DNA from: a virus
Length of the DNA stretch: 42,867 bases
Reading direction: 5' to 3' (one strand)
Virus record (IMG/VR): IMGVR_UViG_3300037882_001547
Location: 1-42,867 of that record
Shown: in pieces, positions 33,793 to 41,835 of the stretch
Layout: the number at the start of each line of letters is the position of its first letter
Numbering within the stretch: the first letter of the stretch is position 1
The notes under the pieces: generated by a model
The model's input: the letters and a program-made list of their open reading frames with translations, nothing else
Told to the model about the DNA's origin: nothing
The model's database searches: none
Made by a program: the position numbers and the translations under genes

Positions 33793-34125
33793 ATGTTTTC
33801 TGCTGCAACGGCTTGGATTCTTCTTAATAAGAAAATAATCCTATCGTCGGTAATTATACCGTTTGTAGGATTCACTATTTCTAAGTTTCCTGATCCTAGA
33901 GCCTACAAAGGTAAGTGGTATTATCCTTACTACTACGCAACGTTTATGATAGTTACTCATTATAGCGCAGGCGATTGGACAGAATGGGGAGGGAAGCTAA
34001 AGGTTCCATTCTCGCAATACCCGCGTCTAAAAGACGTTCCTGAACCTGAAGTGCTTACATTTGTAATGCCTGAGTTCCACCCAATTCGTCAATCTGAAGA
34101 GCAAACTGTGAGACTGGTAAAATGA
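33793..34125 (+). CDS. membrane protein, possible holin
   Basis: 110 residues from ATG 33793. Two hydrophobic stretches near the N-terminus (residues 4-12 and 16-30: IILSSVIIPFVGFTI) are followed by an aromatic, soluble tail. It sits with a coiled-coil membrane protein, a lipoprotein and two cell-wall hydrolases, so a lysis role is likely. ATGA overlap with the next gene. Confidence 0.5.
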   Translation: MFSAATAWILLNKKIILSSVIIPFVGFTISKFPDPRAYKGKWYYPYYYATFMIVTHYSAGDWTEWGGKLKVPFSQYPRLKDVPEPEVLTFVMPEFHPIRQSEEQTVRLVK

Positions 34126-34562
34126 GACGATACCTATTCCTAATTCCACTAGTAGCTGCATGTAATCTACTTCCTTCAGATACAAAGGATGAATACATTT
34201 CAATGCGTATCCTCAACAACGAATTGGGATCTGCGCTTACTAAGTACAAAACAAACGTAGTTGAATACGCTCAGAAGGAAGTAAACGCGCAAGCAGAGGC
34301 TAAATGCAAACCAATGACGGCTGAATGTCGTTCTGGTGTGATTGCGCAAGTTGCCAGAAAATACGGAGATAGAGAACGCACTTACAACATGTGCGTTGAA
34401 ATTCAAAATGAAGCGAAAGTACTGCTTTCAAAAGCAGATGCAGTTTGCAAAATTGACAATAGCTCTGTTTGTGATGAAGCTAAACTGAATGCGCTTGTCA
34501 AAGATGCAGCAGTTAAGAATGCGTTCGAAGTTGTCTCTCCGTGGATCGTGCAAGGTAAATTA
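34122..34562 (+). CDS. lipoprotein in the lysis cassette, TTA-terminated
   Basis: 146 residues with a clear lipoprotein signal: MRRYLFLIPLVAAC, Cys14 in an LVAAC lipobox. The mature part is helical with four more Cys (K-C-K, E-C-R, V-C-K, V-C-D), probably paired. It could act as a spanin-like outer-membrane component, which would imply a diderm host; unproven. It ends at TTA 34560-34562 overlapping the next ATG (TTATGA). Confidence 0.6.
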
Positions 34563-34789
34563 TGAACAAAGCTGAACTACTAAAAACGTTTGAACAAGGT
34601 TTGCACCAAGGAATTCAAATTGTTCTTTCTCAAGCTCTACCAATGGTTCCCGCTCAATTGCGAGCCACTGCTTCTATGTATATTGCGGATTTGGTTACGC
34701 GGGTGCTAGATTCAGGCGGCTACGAAGCACTTAAAACCGCACCTTTGGTTACTGCACCTAAGATGGACTTGAAGAAAGAACTAAAATGA
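34562..34789 (+). CDS. small hypothetical protein of the lysis block
   Basis: 75 residues beginning in a TTATG overlap and ending in ATGA with the next gene. Amphipathic helices (TFEQGLHQGIQIVLSQ, ASMYIADLVTRVL) with no true membrane span. Such small proteins between holin and endolysin genes are common; function not inferable. Confidence 0.5.
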   Translation: MNKAELLKTFEQGLHQGIQIVLSQALPMVPAQLRATASMYIADLVTRVLDSGGYEALKTAPLVTAPKMDLKKELK

Positions 34790-35361
34790 GCGGTACGCCT
34801 ATTCGGGTAATTCCTGCTAAGCGCACTGAAATGCGCATTGACGACATGATGATTATCGGCGCTGCCGCATACACAGACGTATTCAAGCGTCAGGGTATGG
34901 TTTACGAGCTCGCAACCGCTGCATCTCAGTGGACTACCGAATGCGGGATTAAACCAGGCACGTCTATTTACAAGGATGGCGGAAAAGTAATTTACCACAT
35001 TTGGAATAACAATTGGGGTAATATTACGTGCAGAGCAGATGCAGACATGGATAAGCACGTTTTCACGACAAAGGAACGCATTAAGAAAGGCGTAGTTGAG
35101 TCTGAAGACGTTTGGAAAGAGCTTAAGATGTATTTCAAGGCTTACAGTAATCCACGCGAAGGCGCTATTGATTACTGGAAGAAAATGCAAAAGTTCTTTC
35201 CTAAGTCCTTGAAGTCCTTTACTTCAGGTGATATGAATGAAGTAGCAGTAACGCTTTCTAAGGAAGGCTATTACACCGATCTAGTTTCACGCTATAAGAA
35301 GAACCTAGATTATTATTTTCCACGATACTTTAATTTGTTGACGGTAGGAAAAGAGGCATTA
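34786..35361 (+). CDS. glucosaminidase-type cell-wall hydrolase, TTA-terminated
   Basis: 191 residues. ATAASQWTTECGI, the HIWNNNWGNITC segment, FKAYSNPREGAIDYWKKM and SKEGYYTDLVSRYKKNL follow the layout of FlgJ/GH73-like glucosaminidases (x-ES-G, NNxGNI, F.AY.s.eeg..DY, GYaTDp.Y..kl). It should cut the glycan chain as endolysin. It ends at TTA 35359-35361 overlapping ATG of the next gene (TTATGT). Confidence is moderate because the catalytic Glu context (TTECG) is divergent. Confidence 0.65.
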
Positions 35362-35522
35362 TGTACAAGTCAGATTTTTTGATGAATCTAAAGCAAGCAA
35401 TCGCGGCTCTCGAAGCAACGGAAGAAGCAGGAGAGGCAACCGAACTACTAAGCACCGAAGATCAGGAATGGCTGTGCGACGTTAGATCGGAACTTTGCAG
35501 TATGCTTGATGAAAATGAATTA
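35361..35522 (+). CDS. small acidic protein, TTA-terminated
   Basis: 53 residues starting in a TTATG overlap. Strongly acidic helices (ALEATEEAGEATELL, EDQEWLCDVRSELC). It ends at TTA 35520-35522 inside the start of the next gene. Placed between two putative cell-wall hydrolases; it could be an inhibitor or chaperone of one of them, which is speculation. Confidence 0.45.
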
Positions 35523-36141
35523 CGAAAGAACTTTTTATCTAGATCCTATTGCATTCGATGACGAAGTACCCAATCGTCAATACGCTGTTGATCTAGGCAA
35601 TCTTTTCATTCCTTCAGATCAAGGCGATCCTAGACACGATTTTGTAACACAAGGTAGGCATAAAGAGTCAAACTATTCTAGCTGCGGCGATTGGTGGAAT
35701 TTCGTTCCTTGGTGTATGGGTTGTACCGAAGATGATTTGATTAACCGTGATGATGCAGAAACGCATTTGAAGTGGAGACGTGGAAAGAATATCTCTCACA
35801 CGTACAACGGAGCTAAGAAATTCAAGATTTGGCAAGCATATGTTAAAGGCGTCGAGCCGAAACCTGGTGATTTGCTGTTCATGGGAACTTACCCTAAAGA
35901 ACTCGAACACGTTTGTATGATCGAATCTGTTGAGGGAGACGTTTGGAATACGTTTGATTTCGGACAGTTTTCACCAAATACAGGCAAGTGTTCTCGTAAG
36001 GTTATCAGAACATTCAAAGATGGAAGATTGTACTCGCGCAACGGAAATTCGCGTGCTATCATCGGCTGGATTGACATCACAAAGGTACCGCTAAATAGGT
36101 ATGCGATAGCTTTGGATTCATTCAACTCTGCAAATGCTTGA
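35509..36141 (+). CDS. CHAP/NlpC-like cysteine amidase, putative endolysin
   Basis: 210 residues from ATG 35509 (ATG 35515 possible). A candidate catalytic Cys lies in YSSCGDWWNF and His in LEHVCMIES, followed by DVWNTFDFGQ; KPGDLLFMG before the His is the usual GDL/GDI strand. This is the Cys...His...Asn/Asp order of CHAP or NlpC/P60 peptidoglycan amidases. With the 34786 product it gives two different wall-cutting activities. It ends in TGA, overlapping the next ATG by 8 nt. Confidence 0.65.
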   Translation: MKMNYERTFYLDPIAFDDEVPNRQYAVDLGNLFIPSDQGDPRHDFVTQGRHKESNYSSCGDWWNFVPWCMGCTEDDLINRDDAETHLKWRRGKNISHTYNGAKKFKIWQAYVKGVEPKPGDLLFMGTYPKELEHVCMIESVEGDVWNTFDFGQFSPNTGKCSRKVIRTFKDGRLYSRNGNSRAIIGWIDITKVPLNRYAIALDSFNSANA

Positions 36142-36532
36142 CGTAACTACACCGCAATTTGAGACTCGCATTTCATATATCCACTACATGGTGGATTATT
36201 TTGTGTTTTCTAATTTTAGGCTATTCTACGTAGCCGAACCGTCTAGTGAAACTCAATATCACGTAGTGCTTTCATTTACTCTTGCCGGTTTGCCTTGTTT
36301 TGTTTCGGCTCTAGGCAATACGGCTCGTGGCGCGCAAGATCCCGATGCAGTGCTAGCTACGCTTAAATTCGCTATGATGGACGCTCACTATGTTTGGGTA
36401 AACTACGATTTTAATAACCGAATAGACATGAGTGCGGCTAAGGATACCGTAGATTACGTTCCTGTGGTTGAACTACCTGATTTGCGTGAAGTTTACCATG
36501 ACGGTGTGAACTACGTTCACGAATTGGTGTTA
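36134..36532 (+). CDS. hypothetical protein, TTA-terminated
   Basis: 132 residues, aromatic-rich in the first third (YMVDYFVFSNFRLFYV), then a soluble domain with VDYVPVVELPDLREVY. It ends at TTA 36530-36532, 4 nt before the next ATG (TTAAATCATG); the standard reading adds ten residues across that start. It lies between lysis and adhesin genes; unknown function. Confidence 0.5.
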
Positions 36533-36536
36533 AATC

Positions 36537-36974
36537 ATGGCTGGATCGGCAACAACTTTCGCTAAGGATCAATTTCTTAGCTTCGTTCGCGGCTCAACGC
36601 TTACACCTCCCGCTAATTGGTTCGTAGCGTTGTTTACTTCCGATCCAGGAATCGGCGGCTCAACCGCAGGTGAAGTTAGCACGTCAGGTACTGGTTATGC
36701 GAGAAAGCAAATAGCAGCGTCTGTAGGCGCTTGGACGTCTCCGGCTACCGTAGCGGGAAACGGCAGAAACGTAGATAACGTAGCACGTCAATCTATCGGC
36801 ACGCTTACTACTACTTGGGGAACGTTCACCCATTGGGGTTTGATGGATGCTTCAACGAGCGGTAATATGTGGTTTCGAGGCGATATCAACGGCGGCACAG
36901 GATTCAACCCCGTCGTAGGAACCGAAGTAGCAATTGACGTAGGAACTATGGATATCAGCTTTACTGAAACGTTA
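36537..36974 (+). CDS. adhesin-associated tail protein, TTA-terminated
   Basis: 145 residues. FLSFVRGSTLTPPANWFVAL followed by LFTSDPG and GTGYARKQI matches a widespread small phage protein found beside tail fibres and receptor-binding proteins (pattern FRG..f.pp...yvaLfT..P). It ends with the strands MWFRGDINGG and VGTMDISFTET. TTA 36972-36974 overlaps the next ATG (TTATGT). The standard code would add 27 hydrophobic residues. Confidence 0.6.
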
Positions 36975-37780
36975 TGTCCATTACAACCTTCGATCAGTAC
37001 GTTGATGCTAAATTCAATCGTGCTAACGCTTATATTAGCCAGTTTAGCGTACTAAACCAAATTACCGCTAACGCAGGATACTATTCATACTGGCAAAAGA
37101 ATCTAGCGCCTTCTAACGGTGTTTCGCCTTCAGGTGTTACAGGCGACGCGCTTACGAATGCTACAGCAGGAGCGATTCCACTACCTACGATTCCAGGCGG
37201 AAATACACTTTACCTAGATTGCGCTTCGCTTTCGGCTACTACAGCATTGAGCGGAACAATTTCTGATCGATTCGTACATACGAACGGATTGAACGGAACC
37301 CTAACGTCGACACAAGCCGTTAACACAGTCGCCTTGCCAGCTAGAGCTACGGGCGGCGTTGGAGTAATGATTGCTCTAGAAGCCTATATCGCTACAGGGG
37401 CAACGCCAGTAACTTTCACTGTATCTTATACCAATTCGGGCGGAACGTCAGGTAGAGTGGGGTTGGTTACAGGAACGCTAAATCTCGCCGGCAAAATGTT
37501 GCCTGTGCAGCTAGACGCTAATGACGTTGGTGTACAATCTGTTCAGTCAGTCACGCAAAGCGCTACTTCTGGAACGGCGGGTAACTACGGTGTTGTCCTT
37601 TATAAGCCTTTGGGTTGGATTAACGCCGGATCGTCGCCTGGATCTTCGTCTTTCAATTCAGCTTTTGACACGCTATTTGCACCTGTTGATCTAACCTCCT
37701 GTATTTCACTGTACGTGCATAATGCGGCTGGCGTAGCCGTAAACTCATTTCAATTTGGCATGGAGTTTATCAACGGGTTA
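36974..37780 (+). CDS. putative receptor-binding/fibre protein 1, TTA-terminated
   Basis: 268 residues, Gly/Ser/Thr-rich beta structure. It shares with the next gene NATAGA(I/L)PLP, the strand SYTN..G.SGR, and (Q/R)S(V/I)QSVT near the C-terminus, so the two are tandem paralogues. Probably capsule- or receptor-contacting fibre tips, by composition and by position after the 36537 protein. It starts in a TTATG overlap and ends in another (TTATGA, TTA 37778-37780). Confidence 0.6.
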
Positions 37781-38571
37781 TGAACGCTGCAACACTAGGA
37801 TATTTGAGCGTAAACAATCAACTAGATATACTTCTAGCATCTGTTAGCTGCACGCCTTCAAATCCAGGTTCTTCGTGGATTGCTAATGGCGGAACGACGC
37901 CTACTCTTTCAGGCAGAGTATGTAATAACGCAACAGCAGGGGCGCTGCCTTTGCCTTTGGTGTCTCCTTCTCTAGGTTCTGCGGGATTCCAGCTTGTAAA
38001 GTATAAGATGTCTATACCGGCAGGTGCGTGTAATGCCGTTGTGTATGACAGGCTCGTAGATTACGGAGGAGCGGTAGCTAATACTACTTCCGCACAAAAC
38101 TTCTCTGCGCAATCACTAACGCGCTATACCTCAGGTTTGGGTAACCAACTAATCCTAGAGGTATATTCAACGTCAACAGGATCTAGCGCAACGTCCTGCA
38201 CTATTTCGTATACTAACGAACTAGGTAATTCAGGTAGAAGCGCGACGCTCAATCTACCAGCGTCTTGGTGCAGTATTCCTAGAATTTACAATTTTAGTTT
38301 GCAATCGGGCGATTTGGGCGTACGAAGCATTCAAAGCGTCACGCTAGGGACTACTTCTACAAACGCAGGCGATTTCGGGATCAATATCGTTTATCCTATC
38401 GCTACGTTGGCAACTGGACTTTCTATAGCTAACGGTGTTGGTGGTTTTGGTTTTAGAGACATCACTCGGATTATATCAAATCCAGTGTTGTCGAATGCGT
38501 GTCTATTTTTTAGCTTCCAATGTTCAGGTTCTGTAACAGGTTCAGTAGCTCTATCTTACTCCTTGGTATGA
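37780..38571 (+). CDS. putative receptor-binding/fibre protein 2
   Basis: 263 residues, a paralogue of the upstream product (same order of shared segments: ATAGALPLP, DRLV, ISYTNELGNSGR, GVRSIQSVT). About 35 leucines, none TTA; it ends in TGA overlapping the next ATG. Divergence of the remaining sequence suggests selection on a binding surface. Confidence 0.6.
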   Translation: MNAATLGYLSVNNQLDILLASVSCTPSNPGSSWIANGGTTPTLSGRVCNNATAGALPLPLVSPSLGSAGFQLVKYKMSIPAGACNAVVYDRLVDYGGAVANTTSAQNFSAQSLTRYTSGLGNQLILEVYSTSTGSSATSCTISYTNELGNSGRSATLNLPASWCSIPRIYNFSLQSGDLGVRSIQSVTLGTTSTNAGDFGINIVYPIATLATGLSIANGVGGFGFRDITRIISNPVLSNACLFFSFQCSGSVTGSVALSYSLV

Positions 38572-39014
38572 AACGTTTTGGGTTGCCCGCGATTTCGGTA
38601 TCCGTAGATTCTTGTCTAGAATCGACGGGAGACAAACGTCTAATACTGCAATCTGCGATACTAGATACTGTTAGCGCCTTGCTATTGAATTGTTCAGCGA
38701 AGACGTTGATCAAATCGAATACGTCTGTTGCTATGAGCCTGCTACTTACGATGGGCGCTAAGACGCGCGTAATAACCGCGGCAGTGCCTAACCTGGTGCT
38801 AGTATTGGTAGCCAGCGCCAAGACGCTTAGCAAGGCTACAGCCGCTGTAAGCCTCGTTCTACCTCCCGATCCTGCTCTCCTGCTACAGCTAAGCAGCAAA
38901 ACTATAAGCAAAGTAGAAGTAATCATTACCAGACGAACACTAATGTCGCGTATAAATGGCGCGAGTATAAGGTTGATTACAGAACCTTGGTATGCTAATC
39001 TTAGAACGCAATGA
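38568..39014 (+). CDS. hypothetical protein, fibre block
   Basis: 148 residues from ATG 38568 (ATGA overlap). Very rich in Leu, Ser, Val, Ala and Lys/Arg with repeated AKT(L/I)xK motifs (about residues 45, 63, 84 and 108). These repeats, spaced about 20 residues, suggest a beta-solenoid or a repetitive stalk. None of over 30 leucines is TTA. ATGA overlap with the next gene. Confidence 0.5.
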   Translation: MKRFGLPAISVSVDSCLESTGDKRLILQSAILDTVSALLLNCSAKTLIKSNTSVAMSLLLTMGAKTRVITAAVPNLVLVLVASAKTLSKATAAVSLVLPPDPALLLQLSSKTISKVEVIITRRTLMSRINGASIRLITEPWYANLRTQ

Positions 39015-39310
39015 AATACCGTCTTGGAGACACGGCGCCGGATTTGGAGTGGGAGCTAAATCAGGACTTGACAGGAGCCGATGTAACGGCTACTTATACT
39101 AAGCCTAACGGCGAGGTGACGGCTTCTGTCTGTACAGTAATAGTGGAAAACCCCGGCACCGATCAGGTGAAATCGAGAATTCAATTCTCTTGGTTCGAGG
39201 ATGATCTAAATGTGCTAGGAATTGGTAAGATTCAATTGCGTTGGACTTCGGGACTGGAAACTGGAACAATTCATCCGGTAAACGGTTGGAATATAACGGT
39301 GGTACCATGA
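39011..39310 (+). CDS. small beta-rich tail protein
   Basis: 99 residues. It starts YRLGDTAPDLEWEL and continues DLTGADVTATYTKPNGE, a pattern common in small phage proteins resembling BppU-type baseplate N-terminal domains (DTAP...L...DLTGa.v....kPdG). Likely a structural Ig-like module near fibres. ATGA overlap with the metzincin gene. Confidence 0.55.
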   Translation: MKYRLGDTAPDLEWELNQDLTGADVTATYTKPNGEVTASVCTVIVENPGTDQVKSRIQFSWFEDDLNVLGIGKIQLRWTSGLETGTIHPVNGWNITVVP

Positions 39311-39852
39311 AACGTTTTCTATTCGTTGCTTTGTTTCTCGGTTGCGCTCAACCTGCGTACGACAATTACGATGAAATGTGTTCGGATCCTTACGGGAAAG
39401 ATAGTGTTAGTAGTTCGATTGGATTTCACTACCCGCAAGCATTTTCAATCGCACTTTCACCCAAATTCAATGAAATTGACGTTGCAGAAGCACAAAAAGG
39501 CTGCAACGCTTGGGAGCGTGCAACCAATGGGAAAATCAGGTGCTTTGCGTATCTAGATTCAGATATGAAACCAGATCACGATTCAGTGCTGGTTCATAAG
39601 TGCGCGAATACCAAGTACAGTAATGCAGACGTAGCCACGTATCCTAGTAAATACTCGCTTAGTGAGATTGTGTTTAAGGAAAACGTTCCTGCACGTGCTA
39701 AGACCTTTACTCACGAAATCGGGCACGTGCTAGGATTGTTTGACTATTATCCGTCCGAAGGTGAAGCTACGGCAATGGTTCCTGTTTACAGTCGCATGGC
39801 TGATTCACCGACTGAGATTGACGTTCAACGACTTGACAGGATTTGGCAGTAG
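39307..39852 (+). CDS. lipoprotein metzincin-type metallopeptidase
   Basis: 181 residues. MKRFLFVALFLGC is a lipoprotein signal with Cys13 in a lipobox. The zinc motif HEIGHVLGLFD (His136, Glu137, His140, Asp146) is the extended HExxHxxGxxD signature, and a Met-turn-like YSRMADSP follows before a DVQRLDRIW helix, as in matrixin-like metzincins. A membrane-anchored secreted protease is unusual for a phage. It may act on host surface proteins during lysis, exclusion or spread. It overlaps the upstream gene by ATGA and ends in TAG. Confidence 0.75.
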   Translation: MKRFLFVALFLGCAQPAYDNYDEMCSDPYGKDSVSSSIGFHYPQAFSIALSPKFNEIDVAEAQKGCNAWERATNGKIRCFAYLDSDMKPDHDSVLVHKCANTKYSNADVATYPSKYSLSEIVFKENVPARAKTFTHEIGHVLGLFDYYPSEGEATAMVPVYSRMADSPTEIDVQRLDRIWQ

Positions 39853-39949
39853 CTTCTAGAGTTTGTATTCTGTCGTTTTGAACACAATCGGTTGCGTTAT
39901 TAAGTATTACGGTAAGCCCGAGCATAAATAGAGTAAACCAGTTTTTCAT
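39767..39949 (-). CDS. small exported/membrane protein
   Basis: 60 residues starting in an ATGA overlap with the HNH gene. The hydrophobic N-terminus (FTLFMLGLTVIL) looks like a signal or membrane anchor, followed by a polar tail with three Cys ending CDCKQEPLP. It overlaps the 3' end of the convergent metzincin gene by 86 nt. It could be a small membrane peptide; function unknown. Confidence 0.45.
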   Translation of the reverse strand: MKNWFTLFMLGLTVILNNATDCVQNDRIQTLEATAKSCQVVERQSQSVNQPCDCKQEPLP

Positions 39950-40410
39950 TTGTTACTTTCTGACAAGTACGTAATTGCGTTTTGCAATATTTGAATAGAG
40001 CTAATTTGTTTATCTTTCTCTGCCATTCCTACGAGGATGTTGCATTTGCTGCACAGCAAGCCTCGTACATTACCCGTAATGTGGCAGTGATCTAGAGATA
40101 GGTTATTTCTAGTTCCGTTTTTGTGCTGCGTTTCTTGTTCTAGGCAAATGGCACATACTTCACTTTGCTTGTTTAGCAAATCATTGTAGTGTTGCAAAGT
40201 TACCCCATAGTTACGTTCTCTGTTCTTTTCGATTATTCTATTCCTAGCCCACGAGTACCTTATTTTATTGTATTCTTTCTGGCACTCTCGGCATGTCTTA
40301 CTAAGTTTTTTACCTCTTAGCGTCCAATTAAAAAATTCGTTCGTATGAGGAAGAATTCTGTTGCATTTTACATTTCTAGCAGAAACTCCCGCGCACAGTA
40401 TTTCGTTCAA
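39946..40410 (-). CDS. EndoVII-like HNH endonuclease
   Basis: 154 residues from TTG 40410 (TTGA overlap with MazG-like stop). N-terminal zinc CxxC (TCREC), then YGVTLQHYNDLLNKQ, CAIC, and the core LSLDHCHITGNVRGLLCSKCN, the conserved order of recombination endonuclease VII-type HNH proteins. Such enzymes resolve branched DNA or act as free-standing homing nucleases. Two related copies lie at 42307 and past the window end. Confidence 0.85.
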   Translation of the reverse strand: MNEILCAGVSARNVKCNRILPHTNEFFNWTLRGKKLSKTCRECQKEYNKIRYSWARNRIIEKNRERNYGVTLQHYNDLLNKQSEVCAICLEQETQHKNGTRNNLSLDHCHITGNVRGLLCSKCNILVGMAEKDKQISSIQILQNAITYLSESNK

Positions 40411-40877
40411 AAAATTTTACCGTGTTTGAAAGGACGAGTAGCGTTGTAAGCTAGCTTACGTTTAGCTTCAAATTCTAGATCAACGCCAAGTTCTCCCGCC
40501 ATATCTCCCATACGAATCAATACGTCTGCGAGCTCGCTACCAAAACCCTCAGGCTTCGGGTTATCCGAATCTTGGGGGTTTGCCGTTTGATCCGACAGAT
40601 CGCGCTCGAGCGCCCATTCGGCTAGTTCGGCAAATTCCGTGCCTAGCAAAGCTGTACGAACGATAGCACGCGATTCTAGCGATGAATCAGGTGTTGTAGC
40701 TCCGCGGGGAACAGTCTTTCTAGCAAGCTCGAAATCCTTAGCCGCAACCAGCACGATTTGAAGAAATCGAACAGCCGCACTGACTTGATCTGTATTAGGG
40801 GGCGTATCATGAAATCCCTTCGCCTTAGCTGCGTTGTGACACTCAATAGCGAATTCGTTGAATTGAAGCTTTGACAT
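40407..40877 (-). CDS. MazG-like NTP pyrophosphohydrolase
   Basis: 156 residues. EFAELAEWALERD and ELADVLIRMGDMAGELG supply the ExxE...ExxD metal-binding helices of all-alpha NTP pyrophosphatases, and KLAYNATRPFKHGK is the typical C-terminal signature. A phage MazG may adjust nucleotide or ppGpp pools. A GGAG site precedes ATG 40877, which overlaps the TTA of the Dam gene (TTATGT). No internal TTA. Confidence 0.8.
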   Translation of the reverse strand: MSKLQFNEFAIECHNAAKAKGFHDTPPNTDQVSAAVRFLQIVLVAAKDFELARKTVPRGATTPDSSLESRAIVRTALLGTEFAELAEWALERDLSDQTANPQDSDNPKPEGFGSELADVLIRMGDMAGELGVDLEFEAKRKLAYNATRPFKHGKIF

Positions 40878-41461
40878 AAAAAGTTCTCCGGATTGGTAAT
40901 TGCGCCAAACTTACGGAATGTAGTTCGAAATTTTGAAATATAAAGTAAATTATACATGCTTTTTTGCTTTAGCATTGTCTGCGCATCATTCTTAGGAGGC
41001 AAGTAAATCAACGCATTACCCTGTGCCGGTTGATTAGCCGTCTGCATGGTGTCGGGGTTTATAAACTTAAGGCGTTTTCGGAAAATCAGGAACGGGTAGT
41101 ACGTCGGCGGCGCTACGTCTTGCAAAGTCTGAAGCTGGTTAAGACTAAATAGCAAAAACATAGCCTGCGTGATCGTTCCGTCTGCGTACTCCTTAAGCGT
41201 TCGTTCCCAAAATCTTTTGGGTAGTTCTCCGCGCTTATCACCTGGCGGATTACACCAAACATTACCAAACCACGCATTTCTGTCTGCTAGTCCGTCCTGT
41301 GATTCGGTGTAATAGCGACAAGCATTGACAATTTTATTAGCTGAAGCTTCGGAAGCAGGATCCAGGCTAATGGTTCCCATTACCTCACGAGCCGATTCAA
41401 TCACGTCGCTTGGAGTTACCCAACGACACGTATTACTCATGTGTAGTGCGTCAGGCGTCAT
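40877..41461 (-). CDS. phage Dam-type N6-adenine methyltransferase
   Basis: 194 residues. TCRWVTPSDVI, SLDPAS (33-37) and NVWCNPPG (68-74) are the phage Dam pattern; the catalytic DPPY-type motif is NPPG here. Methylation probably protects the phage DNA. TTA 40879-40877 overlaps the MazG ATG; the standard code adds 67 residues through MazG. Important oddity: another in-frame TTA at 40948-40946 precedes a family-like ending (KFRTTFRKFGAI), so it would have to be read as Leu or the gene is shorter. Confidence 0.75.
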
Positions 41462-41640
41462 AGCGCGCTCTTTCTATGTTGCGCGTAGCTTTCCAATGCT
41501 CTAACAATCGCTTGATCAACATCTTCGTCTTCGTCAATGAAAATATGAAATCTTCCTCGAGGGGTTGAGTCTGAATGAATTCCGTTTTCTTCAATTTCTA
41601 TAGTCGAAATCGCTACCGTGATCTTTATACACTCAACCAT
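41458..41640 (-). CDS. small acidic hypothetical protein
   Basis: 60 residues from ATG 41640 with AGGTGG upstream. Strand-rich start (VECIKITVAISTIEIEE), an acidic IDEDEDVDQAI turn and a helical end. It overlaps the Dam gene by ATGA and begins in a TTATGG overlap with the upstream small ORF. Unknown function. Confidence 0.55.
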   Translation of the reverse strand: MVECIKITVAISTIEIEENGIHSDSTPRGRFHIFIDEDEDVDQAIVRALESYAQHRKSAL

Positions 41641-41744
41641 AAAAACCACCTATATCTGCACGAGGGTGCAATACTCCATTGAATAAGGCAGTATACTGAA
41701 TACATAACTAGAACGGCTACTATAAGCTTTTCAGCGGTTGCCAA
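41640..41744 (-). CDS. 34-residue membrane peptide, TTA-terminated
   Basis: TTG 41744 with a GGAG site. The product has one hydrophobic helix (AEKLIVAVLVMYSVYCLIQW) and a short basic tail, ending at TTA 41642-41640, which overlaps the next ATG. This gene is only visible when TTA is accepted as a stop, since the standard frame runs on through the next gene. Confidence 0.4.
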
Positions 41745-41835
41745 ATTCACTCCGTTCGTAATACTTGTTGATTCTATAGGCACCCCAAACAACGCTACCA
41801 ATTATCATAGCGCAGCACAGAAAGTCATAAATCAT
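41731..41835 (-). CDS. 34-residue membrane peptide
   Basis: ATG 41835 in an ATGA overlap with the upstream gene, ending in TGA 41733-41731. Residues 3-20 (YDFLCCAMIIGSVVWGAY) are hydrophobic, followed by a basic/aromatic tail. A pair of tiny membrane proteins with the 41640 ORF. Confidence 0.45.
   Translation of the reverse strand: MIYDFLCCAMIIGSVVWGAYRINKYYERSEFGNR

Noticed and set aside
34562-37782. TTATGA junctions (9432, 34560, 37778) as proof of TTA termination
   Set aside because: On their own these are also compatible with ordinary ATGA overlaps after a terminal Leu, so I give weight only to the eight TTATG junctions without an adjacent TGA.
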